Shown: in pieces, positions 33,158-44,635 of the stretch | Numbering within the stretch: the stretch's first letter is position 1 | How the letters are laid out: the number at the start of each line of letters is the position of its first letter | Assembly: GCA_024500155.1 (NCBI GenBank) | Contig: CM044877.1 | Coordinates: forward strand, 29,635,001-29,699,000 | DNA length: 64,000 nucleotides | Direction of reading: 5' to 3' | Source of the DNA: Chenopodium formosanum | Taxonomy: Eukaryota; Streptophyta; Magnoliopsida; Caryophyllales; Amaranthaceae | Program-made: the position numbers and the translations under genes | The notes under the pieces: model-generated | Databases searched by the model: none | The model's input: only the letters and a program-made list of their open reading frames with translations | What the model was told of the DNA's origin: nothing

Positions 33158-34828
33158 TGACCCTAGGGTGAGACTAGGTCGTTAAAAACTTATCTACCCT
33201 TGGCCAAAATAAAATTTATAATCTCTCAACACACCCCTACACAAAGCATAGAGTAAGTCGAGGGTCGAACCACTAGGAATGGGAAATGAATGATAAAATC
33301 AAAGCTAAGCTATTTCGAAGCAATAAAGTGAGGTGTGTGTATTCAAAACAATCAAACAATCAAATTGAAATCAAATTTAACAAGCACTAGGGTTAGGATC
33401 CGCATGTACTCGGAATGGACATAGCTAATTGGGATTGGAGATGACTAAGTCAAGTGTTGCGAGGGAAAATCAACTAAGCAATCAAGAGAGTAAGGCAGGC
33501 TAATATCCTAGAGGTCAATCTAGTGCCAACTACGAGAGACTCTAACTAGGAGCCTTGCAAACCTACTCAATCGACAAAAGCAAGCCACATATCAATTTTT
33601 CGTATCAATGCAAGCTTACAATGCATTCTAGTGTAACAAATCAAAGTTAGCTACTCTTCAATTAATCACACACATGCACTTAATCAATCAACTAATTTAA
33701 TCACAACATGAACTCCATTAATTTCCTTCAATTAGCATCAATCCATCCCTCATACATGCTTCACCATTCCCCTAGCAAGAGAACTACTCACAATCTATTG
33801 AATTTAAAATCAAAACTAAGCTAATCAACAATTTCATCATCATCATATCAATAGAACTAATTCAATCACAAATTCAAATCAAACTTGAAAAATCAACAAA
33901 ACAATTGAAATGATAAGATAAAAATTGCATTAAAGTAAAAGAAATCATTACAAACTTGCTTCAATTCAATGGAGGAAATGCTAGCATCTCAAGTAGAAGA
34001 TTGTTAATTCTAGCATTTCCTCCATTGGATTGAAGCAAGTTTGTAAGGATTTCTTTCACTTTAATGCAATTTTTAGCTTATCATTTCAATTGTTTTGTCG
34101 ATTGTTCAAGTTTGAATTGAAATTGTGATTGAATTAGTTCTGTTAATATGATGATGATGAAATTGTTGATTAACTTAGTTTTGATCTTAATTTCAATGGA
34201 TTGTGAGTTGTTCTCTTGCTAAGGGAATGGTGAAGCATGTATGAGTGATGGATTGATGCTAGTTGGGGGAAATTGATGGAGTTGATGTTGTGATTAAATT
34301 GATTAATTTATTAAGTGCATGTGTGTGATTAATTGAAGAGTAGCTAACTTTGATTTGTTACACTAGAATGCGTTGTAAGCTTGCATTGATACGGAAAATT
34401 GATATGTGGCTTGCTTTTGTCGATTTAGTAGGTTTGCGAGGTTCCTAGTTAGAGTCTCTCGTAGTTGGCGCTAGCTTGACCTCTAGAAGATTAACCTACC
34501 TTACTCTCTTGATTGCTTAGTTGATTTTTCCTCGCAACACTTGACTTAGTCATCTCCAATCCCAATTAGCTATGTCCATTCCGAGTACATGCGGATCCTA
34601 AACCTAGTGCTTGTTAAATTTGATTTCAATTTTATTGTTTTGAATACACACACCTCACTTTATTGCTTTGAAATAGCTTTGCTTTAACTTTAGCATTCTT
34701 CTCCCATTCCTAGTGGTTCGACCCTCAAATTACTCTATGCTTTGTATAGGGGTGTGTTGAGAGATTATAAATTTTGTTTTGGCCAAGGGTAGATTAGTTT
34801 TCAACGACCTAGTCTGGCCCTAGGGTCA
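33158..34828. repeat. large palindrome: two LTR 3' portions head to head
   Basis: Left arm 33158-33984 is the downstream part of an Athila-type LTR in minus orientation (TGACCCTAGGGTGAGACTAGG at its outer end). Right arm 34010-34828 is the same part in plus orientation (outer end ...CCCTAGGGTCA). The spacer is 25 bp. Both arms stop at the same LTR position (CTAGCATTTCCTCCATTG), and the two can be followed base by base with scattered differences. Outside, a PBS lies on the left and a decayed PBS (TGGCACCC at 34833) on the right. No coding sequence is visible. Confidence 0.92.
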
Positions 34829-34879
34829 AAAATGGCACCCATATACAAGTATAGAGGCAAGTCAAGGATTGGGGGTATT
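34829..34879 (+). other. vestigial internal region: decayed PBS and polypurine tract
   Basis: Only 51 bp: TGGCACCC five bases from the LTR end, then GGATTGGGGGTATT just before the next LTR start. It has the form of an element whose whole interior has been deleted. Confidence 0.6.
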
Positions 34880-36019
34880 TGATGGGTGTCATAAATGGCA
34901 CCCATTTGATGAGCATTTAGGTTGCTTTTACCTTCTTTTCATGGCTTTCATGCTAAATAAATGCTTAGTTTTATGCTTTTGGTCTTAGTATTACCTTTCC
35001 TCTCTTATTTTGTAGCTTTTGTGCTTTTCTATGGTTTTTCTAGTCTTTTCTCCTTTATTTGCTCTATTTTTGTGGTTGTAGGTATTGTACGAGTTTCGGG
35101 TCTTGATATTGGTGATTTACTAAGGTTGAGGAATCTTTTGGAGCAAGCTCATGGCAATTGGAAAGCTCAAGATGCAAGGAAGTGGATTCTCCAAGTTCTA
35201 GCTCTTGCGCTCTCAAGCCGTGCTCTCATGAATATGGGGTGTTGAACCCACAATCTTGTGCTTTTGGGACGGCCTCACTTATTGTTCATTATCATCAGGA
35301 TTTTGCGTTCATTCAAAGAACTTAGCAAACGCACAAAGCCGTGAGAAGATCGAAGAAACCCAGAGATGCGCGGGCGAGAAAGGCACGGGCGCGGGCACGC
35401 CACCAGCATGCGCCACCCCTTGGCGCGAGCGTGCCAACCCTACAGCATGGGCGCGCCACTCCTGCGCGGACGCGCCTTCCTGGGTATTTACTTGCTCGAT
35501 TTTTGTTTTCGCGCCCTCTATATATATCATTGTAACCCGTTTTTGGGGGAAGTTTAGAACAAGTTTCATTTAGATTTTGATCATAATTTTAGCTTACTTG
35601 AGAGCTTCTCTCTCTAGTTTTAGGGTTAGTTTAGGAGTTGATTTTAGAGAGAGAGAGAGTGAGGAATTTCAATGGTGATTGAGAGATTGAAGATTCAGAT
35701 GTGACAATCGTGTTTGAGATCTACTCTATTATCAATGAGCATTCTTAACTCTATCTCATTTTATTGCTTTGTTTAATATTCAAGTTTGTTTTATTTGATT
35801 TTGATGTTTGATTGTTGATTAGTGTAATTTTTCTTCATATATTGTTGATTCTTGATTTCTTTAGTTGTTTGTTTATTAGATGATGATGTTAGAGTAGTTG
35901 TTTGCTAGGGATTGGGTGAAACTTGTATGATTGATTAATTGTGCTTAATTTGGGGATTGTGTTGATTAATTGTTGAGATTAAAGTGATTAATGGAAGTTT
36001 ACATGTGTGTAATTCGATC
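34880..36019 (+). repeat. AthB LTR, 5' portion
   Basis: Starts TGATGGGTGTCATAAATGGC. It continues through a GC block (35372-35480, GGGCGCGCCA-like words), TATATATA at 35519-35526, a GAGAGA stretch and ATCAATGAGCATTCTTAAC (parallel to AthA). It ends near 36019 where a TatB LTR fragment begins. The last 150 bp resemble the palindrome arms, so both probably come from one family. Confidence 0.75.
35372..35526 (+). promoter_or_regulatory. AthB LTR promoter: GC block and TATA box
   Basis: CGCGGGCGAGAAAGGCACGG-type sequence rich in GGGCGC and GCGCCA words, about 40 bp before TATATATA. Confidence 0.6.
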
Positions 36020-36024
36020 ATAAA

Positions 36025-36978
36025 TTTATTCTCTTCTCCCTCTTTAGCCTAAACACTAGCCTCCCCATTCTTTCACTATTCCTTCCTTTAAGCACTCCAA
36101 GGAGTCCATACAATACCTGAAGTTCTATACTTTAACCAAGGCGTGAAAGGTATAATTGACTGAGGGTTTGGACCAAATCAAATCTAATTTATATTTTATT
36201 TAATTTCCATTTGAATTATTTTTATTGAAGTTAATTACAGTTTATTCATGATGTAGCAATTCAAAGAAACGCGGAAAGTGAGTAGTTAATCACTTACTTA
36301 CTCTTATTATTTTATATTGCTAGTATCATGATTAGGGTTATTATTATTATTTGATTTGACTAACGCTATTATTGTTAAATTGCTACCAATATTAATGTTT
36401 ATTTTATTATATTTATTGATCACCATATTGCATGTTAAAGGGAATATGTAATTGAAAATCTAATTTGAACAACCGGCTTAGGTACCTTTTTGATCTTGTT
36501 ATTTAATTCAAGTGATCACAAATATTTTAGAATTATGTGTTGCATTAATATTAAACCAATTTAGCCTAATAATAGTTTGGATCAAATTAAATATTTTATT
36601 TGTATGCCTTTAAGATCGCAGGAATCACTTCTCACTATAAGAATCGAGTAGAGGCCAATACGGGCGAATGTGACTCCATGACTCACTTCGTACCATCATC
36701 CCCGATCCTCCTTTCGTGGTTTCGAACCATACGGAGTTAGTAATCTCATGGATTATGAATGGTGTGTAACCTTCACGTGTCAATCGTTGTTGCCTTTGTT
36801 ATCCCTTTATCGTGGTTGCCTTTTATAATCCGTGAACGGTTTACAAGTTCCTTAAAAATTTGTTGGCGGCTCCCTACTTTCCTTGTCCCTAATCGTATTA
36901 TGTCAATTCCCACATCCTATGAGTGCCAAGCATATTCACACATGCTTTAACGTAGGCGCACTTCGAACGACGCCTACA
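36025..36978 (+). repeat. TatB 5' LTR, left-truncated
   Basis: Begins inside the LTR (CCTAAACACTAGCCT, equal to 14032 in the other TatB copy) and ends canonically ACGACGCCTACA before a PBS. The promoter part is missing. Confidence 0.82.
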
Positions 36979-36981
36979 ATT

Positions 36982-36999
36982 TGGCGACTCCACTGGGGA
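36982..36999 (+). other. TatB primer-binding site
   Basis: TGGCGACTCCACTGGGGA, three bases after the LTR end. Same as the TatA PBS, supporting close kinship of the two families. Confidence 0.85.
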
Positions 37000-38708
37000 G
37001 GATTCTTGGTTATTTATCGATTTGAGTGATCGGTATTTAATTGAGATAAGTGGATGAGACTTGAAAGATTCTTGAATTTTATTCCTACAATTTAATTGCC
37101 ATTGTCACATATGCATATGCAATTTTAGGTCACCTATTTTTCCACAATAGTACGTGTTCTATGTATGTGGCTAGCCCGGGGGATTTAAGCTCTATCAACC
37201 AAAAAACGCTCATGGCAATAAGGGTTCATCCGAGTTTTTAAATCCACCCAAACCATGGAGTCGAGTTTGATTTCATCACGAACTCGCGGAGCCGCCCGTT
37301 GGCATACTCCCTTAAGGGAGGCTGCCTTGCTAACGCGTCCAAACTCTTAACCATGGTACCCTTTGACACCCTTTTAAGCTTGACAATAGTCGAACATAGA
37401 ATTTGACTTTAGGTTGCGAACTTTATTGAATCATTCGTGACAATGTGCTTATATGTGCATTTTTTGACTTTTTTTTTATTTATTTTTTTCTCTTATCAAA
37501 TCCTTTTTTTTTAATTAGAGTCGAGTCATAGATTTTTTTTTTTATTTGAGTCAACCCGGATTTTTCTTCTCGTATACTGCACAAGAGTCAACTTGTTTTG
37601 GTCATAGCCGGAGTTATAGAAAGAGTTATGCATTGTGGAACCTGTGGATCTATAGCCCCGAGTTTTATCTTTCATTTGGAGTTAGTTTCGTCCCAATCAG
37701 AGTCACAGATCAAAAGTAATGAACGATATACTACAGTCTGTCCAAGTTAGTTGTCTTTTAAGCTTCAACTTTCTTTCTTTTAATTTTTTTTTTATATCTT
37801 TTAGTGTCAAGCTAGTCTTAGCCAAGTCCTTTAATCCGTGTCAACTAGTATAACATAAGGTTATAGATTTTTATTTTTTTTTATATCCATGAGTCCTAAC
37901 TCTTCTAGAATTCTAGTCCTCTTCTTAGTTTCTTGTGATTTTTTGTGCTAACCTTAACATGTGTTCTTTGTCTTTGATTGTGGTTGATCTTATTTATGAC
38001 TAATGATTGCCAATAGACCCTTTTCACCTAGTAAATAGCATAAACATTAAAATTTGACAAAATAAATCAAGTTAGTTTGTCTTTTAGTCTTCCGTGCTAT
38101 TTGGTCATTGGGTCCTTTGTTTTTCACAACGTCCTCATATCTATCCATGAGATCATACCATGAGTCTTAATAAACTCACCTAATACACATGTTGAGTCAT
38201 TGCACACACTTTGTCTTTGAGTAATGCACTATATTGTTTATGATCGTATACTAGGACCATGCATGCATCGTTTTCCGTCGTAATAGGAATGAGTGGAGTA
38301 TTTCCCATCAGTTTTCAAAATCGTTTCATACACTCTTCCTTTTCAATCCGAGTATTGAGTGAATGCATTAAGTGAGTTATTCCTTACACAGTACTTGAGT
38401 CTAAAATAACTAGGCAATAGTTGGAAGAATAAGGGGAACGTCACTCCTTCCTTTTTTCCTTCCAATCAAAGCATCAACAATAAGAAACTATTTTCCTCAG
38501 CAGGCAGCTAGAAGTAACTCATAAATAGCCATGAAGACAAAGCATGATGCAAGCTTGTTACCAAGATTTTATGTTTTCTTCTTCTTTTGTTTCAAACCCT
38601 TCCCCCTAAAAAGTCTAGCATAGGTTCTCCTTATCCATGTATCTATGTGTCACATTTCTTACCCTCTTCATAAAAGAGCATCTCTTTCTTACATTTGATC
38701 ATGTGATT

Positions 38709-38756
<48 letters not shown>

Positions 38757-39407
38757 TTGTACCGAACACAAGGTATACCAATGATTTGAGGTACCTTTGC
38801 AACCCATTCATTCCCCATTAACCACTCAATCATAGATCCATTTCTTCATCAACCACTTTGAGCCTCGTCTAACGGTTGGCCTCATTTATTCAACCCACAT
38901 TCATCAAACCCTAGGATGGGAAGGTGTGCAAATTGTGTAACATTCTTTGAGAGCAAGTTCAAATGAAAAAGAAAAGAATAAGTAAAAAAATATGTCTAAA
39001 GGCAAGTGTTCCAATGTCTTCGATATGAACACGTCTCAAATTGCGTCTCTCATCGAGTGCTTGGTACTGTGCCTGAGAAACATGAATGCTAAGTGAGTGC
39101 TGGACCGCATGATTTGAGATTGCCTACATTGATTCAAAAAAAAAAAAAAAAAAAAAAAAAACAAAAAAAGAAAAAAAGAAATTCAAATAAAAAAAATATG
39201 AAAAATAAACTTGCAAAGTCCAAATTTTCAAATACACAATTGCATATCCTGGGGGCTTAGCTCGGGTCTTGAGCCTTTTACCCCTTTCTTCCTTAAATCT
39301 TCAGCTTAACCATATTACAACCCTTGAAATATCTCTTTGAGGTGTACATACACTTGTGCAAAGTTCGGCTAGAGCTACGTGCGGCCTGAATCCTAACGAA
39401 TACGTAG
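37000..39407 (+). other. TatB internal region, non-coding, no gag visible
   Basis: Leader with the conserved segment at 37150-37380, then AT-rich DNA with traces of the Tat 3' region (38750-39400). No gag frame is visible, so gag was deleted or never present. It contains pure A runs at 38712-38753 (42 bases) and 39136-39161. The region continues at 51414 beyond the nested insertions. Confidence 0.65.
38712..38753. repeat. poly(A) run of 42 bases
   Basis: Uninterrupted A homopolymer inside the TatB 3' region, without the TSD that would mark a retroposon tail. Assembly length may be imprecise. Confidence 0.9.
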
Positions 39408-39409
39408 TG

Positions 39410-40713
39410 TGTTGGGGTTTGGTGAGTCTGACTCACCGCGGAAACAACCCCGACCCAAGGAACCACTCGTAATTAATAAAACCATAAAGCATAAATAAAT
39501 AAACACAAGAAAAGGAAGAACGAATCATACCCTTGAAGCGAGCTTCGCCCTATCAAAACGGGCTCTTACTTGAAAGCCTTGAGCACCGCAAATGCCGTGC
39601 CTCCAACGGTATCCACCCACAAAGGACGAACAGGACTTTGTAGGTCTGCTACCTTGGAGTTAGCAAGGTCCGACCAAAACCCAAGTGTTAATGGAGTTTA
39701 AGATTTTTTCCAAAATATGGAATGCTCTTTCTAACTCCCACTCAAGCTCTTTACTCCAAATCCCAAGGTTGGTATTTATAGAGGAAAGTATGAGTGGGAA
39801 TTTCTATCCCATTAATGTGGGATTCATGAAATTCCACAAATTAATTTAAAGCTAAATTAAATTAAATATATAAGTAAGTAATAAATCAACAAGTGTCCTA
39901 GTCATATGTAAAGAGGAGTATGGACCACTTGGAGAGGAGGGGACCATACTTGCTCCCCACTCCTTCCTCTCCTTGTGACACTTGTCCACACCAAAAAGCA
40001 AGCATACTTACTAGCTTCCCCTTTCTACCCGACCTAGGCCCACGGCCCAGCTAGCCTCGCACCGTGCGGGCTACTAGCTGCTACCAGCTCGGCCCAGCAC
40101 GCCCACGCACATCAGTGCGTGATGCTGATGCCGAGGGCGCTGCTAGCTAGCTACGCACATGTGCGGCTGCTAGCAGCAGCGCACGCCAGCACGCCACGCA
40201 CTGCTTGCGGGCTGCTGGCCGTACTGTGCTAGCTTGCCTCGCACATGGTGCGGGCTGCTAGCCACGCCTTGCTAGCATGTCTCGCACATGGTGCAGGCTG
40301 CTAGCTCGGCTAATCCCCTAGCACTCAGGATTCCGATGCTAGGGGTATTTTGGTCATTGTTGATTTATTACTAATTTGTCGTCTCGTCTTTTTATTATTT
40401 TTGACTCGACTTCCGACGCTCGGTTTCGACGCTCTAAGCTCGAATTTCCGACGTCTAAATATTTAACACTCGAGCGACGAATTAATTTCTTCCGAATAAA
40501 TTCGTCGAGTCGGTTCGTATAATTTTCTTGGCTGTGACCCGAAGGGTTCAGTCAAGATTAAGCTGTAATATTAATTATATTAATATTACTGATTGGAAGC
40601 GGCCTCCACCCAGGCATTTCGATCACTTGACCTTACTGAATATATTAGCTTTCTAATAATTCTGAACCCGCCATCAGAATAATACACTTGTTCGAAGGAC
40701 ACCATTCCTTTCA
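39410..40713 (-). repeat. Copia-1 3' LTR
   Basis: 1304 bp, TGTTGGGGTTTGG to ATTCCTTTCA. It is about 42 bp longer than its partner; the difference falls mainly in the GC-rich block, where extra CAGCAGCGCACGCC-type sequence is present. Confidence 0.93.
39773..40312 (-). promoter_or_regulatory. Copia-1 3' LTR promoter region: GCTAGC block and TATA box
   Basis: Repeated GCTGCTAGC, GCACATGGTGCGG and TAGCTAGC words (40061-40312) about 280 bp upstream of minus-strand TATAAATA (39773-39780). Confidence 0.55.
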
Positions 40714-40726
40714 ATCTCCCACTTGT
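40714..40726 (-). other. Copia-1 polypurine tract
   Basis: Minus-strand CAAGTGGGAGAT directly before the 3' LTR. Confidence 0.75.
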
Positions 40727-41590
40727 CCTTCCGGACAATTGTGTATTTAGTGTATAGCCCCTTTCCTATGTCTCTTCATGTATGTTCATGAATTACAGAG
40801 TAAGATTACTCGTCATCTCTGTTCCGTCCAGAAGTGTTTCTCGAAATCCGAGTTTGACTTTCAATAAGCAGATGATTTCTAAAATCCATTTGAGCACGGC
40901 CATGCATTTTCACAGTCTCGCTCTTTGAGAGGCCTTGAAAACAATAAGACATGTTTCCTATTGTTAGTAGGGGGACATTTCCAGTCTTGTAATGTAGCTT
41001 CTCTTACTAAGAGGACCTAACCGCCTGATATCTGTCGTTATAATCCCCAGTTACGGAAGACGTTTGGCGGATACCAAAGCGGACTAGTACTCAAACAAGA
41101 GACCTCCCACTACTCATGGTCAAGGAAAAGAGTTCCGATAGTAATAATGAGAAAAATACTTATGACGATTTTTAAATCTCTTAAAGTATTCTCATAGGTC
41201 GATCCAGTATGGTTTTAAACCAATACCTGTGCAAATGATTTATATCCTCATAGCACAAGAAATGGTGCTATAAATCATACTACACACTAATCTCTAATGG
41301 TCATTAATCGTCCACAAAAAATATGACCTTGATTAGGGATATTTTTCGATTAAAATATTCAATGTTCACTTAATAGGTGTTTCTTTATCCAAGACATTGA
41401 CTTGATACCCTATTTTGAATATTTATTAAAATCGAATGGACTCATTATTTAATTCTAAACCACAATTAAATAGAGACGGAGTGAATTAAATTGCATGAAA
41501 ATTTTTAATTACTTCAAAAACTGAATGGTTCATCATAGTGCTTTACATTAACATTGTCCAAAATTTAATTAAAACACTATAATATGGAAA
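40727..41590 (-). other. Copia-1 3' non-coding region
   Basis: About 860 bp after the RNase H stop with no significant frame. Confidence 0.6.
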
Positions 41591-43183
41591 TCAAAGCCAG
41601 TTCGCGACATGCTTGATTCCCATTTCCTCAATGTATTTGTTGTACTTCACTTGAGACAAGGGTTTAGTAAGTGGATCGGCTACATTGTCATCCGTTCCCA
41701 CTTTGCAAATTCTAATTTTACCCTCTGTCTTCCATTCTCGAATCATGTGAAATCGCCTCTTGACATGTTTGACCTTCTGATGTTCTCGTGGCTCTCTAGT
41801 CTGAGCAATAGCTCCATTGTTGTCACAATGGAGGTCTATTGGACCCTTGATGGAGGGTACAACACCAAGTTCATCAATGAACTTGCGAATCCAAACTGCC
41901 TCCTTGGCTGCCTCAGACGCTGCCAAGTACTCGGCTTCTGTTGTAAAATCAGCGGTTGTGCTTTGCTTTGCACTCTTCCAACTAAACGCTCTTCCATTGA
42001 GACAGAATATGTATCCGGATTGTGACTTGGAGTCGTTTCTGTCTGTCTGGAAGCTTGCGTCGGTATATCCCTCAACAAACAATTCATCTTTACCGCCATA
42101 GACCAGGAATTTATCCTTGTTTCTTTTCAGGTACTTCAGAATATTCTTGGCCGCAGTCCAATGCGCCTCTCCTGGGTCCGATTGGTATCGGCTCATAGCA
42201 CTCAAGGCATTCGATACATCCGTCCTAGTACATATCATGGCATACATGAACGATCCAATAAGCGAAGCATATGGAATACGACTCATCCTTTCTCTCTCAT
42301 CAGGTGTCTTTGGACACTGCTTCTTGCTTAAGGTTATGCCATGTGACATGGGTAGGTGCCCTCTCTTGGCTCCTTCCATTTGGAATCGAGCTAGTACCTT
42401 ATCGATGTAAGTACTTTGACTCATTCCTATCATCCTCTTTGATCTATCCCTATATATCTTGATGCCTAGTATGTACTGAGCCTCTCCCAAGTCTTTCATT
42501 GAAAAACATTTCCCGAGCCAAGCCTTTACAGACTCTAACAACGGAATGCTATTTCCAATGAGCAAAATGTCATCGACATATAAGACTAAGAAGGCGATGT
42601 CACTCCCACTGACCTTCTTGTAAACACAAGACTCATGTGGATTCTTGATAAAACCAAACTTACTGATGGCTTCATCAAATCGCAGATTCCAACTTCTGCT
42701 TGCTTGCTTTAATCCATAAATGGACTTCTTAAGCTTGCATACCTTCTTAGGATTGTTCTGGTCGACAAAACCTTCAAGCTGTGTCATGTACACAGTTTCT
42801 TCCAAAATTCCATTGAGGAAGGCGGTTTTGACATCCATCTGCCATATTTCATAATTGTAATATGCAGCCATCGCTAGAAGAATTCGAACGGACTTATGCA
42901 TAGCTACTGGAGAAAAGGTTTCATCATAATCAACGCCGTGAATTTTCTTGTAACCTTTTGCTACCAGCCTTGCTTTGTAAATGAATACATTTCCATCTTT
43001 GTCGGTTTTCATCTTGAAAATCCATTTACATCCGATGGGTGTGTAACCTACGGGTAAATCAACCAAGTCCCATACTTGATTTTCAAACATGGAGTCCATT
43101 TCGGATTTCATGGCCTCTTGCCATTTTGCAGAGTCGGGGCTCGTCATAGCTTGCTTGTAGGTTGTCGACTCATCTCCATCCAC
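41591..43183 (-). CDS. Copia-1 reverse transcriptase / RNase H (open, 530 codons)
   Basis: Copies element RNA into DNA and degrades the template. Visible motifs: KARLVAKGY (70-78), QMDVKTAFLNG (115-125), YGLKQASRSW (156-165), the catalytic YVDD (202-205), then RNase H with YTDAS (373-377), TEAEY (415-419) and CDNNGA (453-458), and VADPLTKPL near the end. The frame is uninterrupted from the ATG at 43183, but it is really the C-terminal part of a polyprotein. The upstream linker, in the same frame, contains stops. The RT core looks complete, yet it would not be made as part of a full polyprotein from this copy. Confidence 0.93.
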   Translation of the reverse strand: MDGDESTTYKQAMTSPDSAKWQEAMKSEMDSMFENQVWDLVDLPVGYTPIGCKWIFKMKTDKDGNVFIYKARLVAKGYKKIHGVDYDETFSPVAMHKSVRILLAMAAYYNYEIWQMDVKTAFLNGILEETVYMTQLEGFVDQNNPKKVCKLKKSIYGLKQASRSWNLRFDEAISKFGFIKNPHESCVYKKVSGSDIAFLVLYVDDILLIGNSIPLLESVKAWLGKCFSMKDLGEAQYILGIKIYRDRSKRMIGMSQSTYIDKVLARFQMEGAKRGHLPMSHGITLSKKQCPKTPDERERMSRIPYASLIGSFMYAMICTRTDVSNALSAMSRYQSDPGEAHWTAAKNILKYLKRNKDKFLVYGGKDELFVEGYTDASFQTDRNDSKSQSGYIFCLNGRAFSWKSAKQSTTADFTTEAEYLAASEAAKEAVWIRKFIDELGVVPSIKGPIDLHCDNNGAIAQTREPREHQKVKHVKRRFHMIREWKTEGKIRICKVGTDDNVADPLTKPLSQVKYNKYIEEMGIKHVANWL

Positions 43184-44347
43184 TACTAGGATGTCCTGAT
43201 CTTCGGTTAATACAACACCGAGATATCTGTCAGGTTAAGATCTTGGCCGAGTTGACCTACGTAGGGTAATGGATTGAGCATTTGCATTGTCGGTTTGACT
43301 TTGCATTTTTTAACTTTGACCAATGTCAACAGATGCTTCGTGAGCACTTTAATTGTCAACTTGTCCTTGTTGCTCGTCCTCTCGAACTTCGTCGAGTTCG
43401 ATTTTCCTCCCACTTATCATTTTGGAGAGATGCTCCTTCTCCAAAAAGACACCATCACGAGCAACAAACACTTTGTTCTCGGATTTGTTGTAGAAGTAAT
43501 ACCCTTTGGTTTCTTTTGGATAACCCACAAAGTAAACCTTGTCAGATTTCGGATGAAGTTTGTCATAAATGAGTTTCTTGACATATGCTTCGCATCCCCA
43601 AATCTTGAGAAAAGACAACCTTGGAGGTTTATTTGTCCATAATTCATATGGATTCTTTTCTACTTCCTTTTATGGAGCACGATTCAGTGTAAGTGCCGCA
43701 ATTAAAAGTGCATGTACCCAGAAAGAGATTGGAAGTTCACTAAGACCCATAGTCGATCGGACCATGTCTAACAGGGTTCGATTCCTCCTTTCAGATACTC
43801 CATTCTGTTGAGGAGTTCCCGGAGGTGTCAACTCTGAAAGTATTCCATGTTCTTTCAGAGGGTCATTGAATTCTTGGTTCAAATATTCGTCACCTCGCTC
43901 CGATCGAAGCGCTTTGATTTTCTTGCCGAGTTGGTTTTCAACTTCGTTCTGAAATTCCTTGAATTTATCAAACGATTCAGATTTGTGCGACATTAGATAG
44001 ACATAACCATATCTACTATAGTCGTCCGTGAAGGTTATGAAATACCGATAACCACTCCTTGCGGGTGTACTCATTGGCCCACATACATTGGTGTGTATTA
44101 GTCCCAACAAGTCACCGGCCCTTTCTCCCAACTTGGAGAATGTATGCTTTATCATCTTGCCTAATAAAGATCCTTCGCAATTCTCAAAGGATTCTAAATC
44201 AAATGAGTCAAGAATACCTTCTTGAAGAAGCTTCTTGATGCGTTTGATGTTAATGTGGCCAAGACGACAATGCCACAAGTAAGTTTGACTAGACGGTGTA
44301 GTCTTAGCTTTCTTTGCATTAGTATCAAACATTTTGTCTAAAAACAC
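43184..44347 (-). pseudogene. Copia-1 integrase, interrupted and with lost catalytic residues
   Basis: From 44347: GAG-pre-integrase motif WHCRLGHINIKRIKKL, then the core. The second Cys of the CxxC zinc motif is replaced (CEGS at 57-60). Of the D,D(35)E triad, the first position reads HTN (residue 87) and the second RSE (140). The Glu in GVSERRNR (176) remains, so the spacing is kept but two of three residues are changed. A TAA at 43670-43672 follows LNRAP. The frame then continues through SFLKIWGCEAYVKKL to about 43350, after which the linker to RT has further stops. Normally inserts element cDNA; inactive here. Confidence 0.88.
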
Positions 44348-44635
44348 GTGAAAGTGTCATTCCATAAATATTTATTCAAGACATCAAAACAAAAGTCTTG
44401 GTTGATGAAAACGACGTCCAACGTCGGAAATACATCAAAAGTATGGTGCATAAAACTAAATAAGTTCTACTTTTTTAGACAAAACATGAAATTACAAGTT
44501 TTCTTGGATAGATCACCTTCATCCTACTTGTGTACTCATTTCCACATGAAAAAGCACCGCTCACTTGGTTCCTGAAAAAGGAGTGTATTGTGAGTCAATT
44601 TTCCGGTATCTAATACCTTTTAAAATTGCTTATAT
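44348..44635 (-). pseudogene. Copia-1 protease remnant
   Basis: Only about 290 bp lie between gag and integrase. A VLDTG motif, the aspartic-protease active-site signature, is readable near 44610. The rest is in shifting frames with several stops, and a piece before the integrase (about 44440-44350) looks like the protease-integrase junction. The domain is shortened and broken. Confidence 0.6.

Noticed and set aside
35256..35573. Ala/Arg-rich frames on both strands
   Set aside because: They cross the GC block of the AthB LTR; composition alone makes them open.
38712..38753. Poly(A) run as a retroposon tail
   Set aside because: No flanking duplication and no candidate insert; it lies in a generally A-rich zone of the TatB 3' region.
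41609..42462. Several plus-strand frames of 60-140 codons
   Set aside because: They are antisense shadows of the copia RT/RNase H frame.
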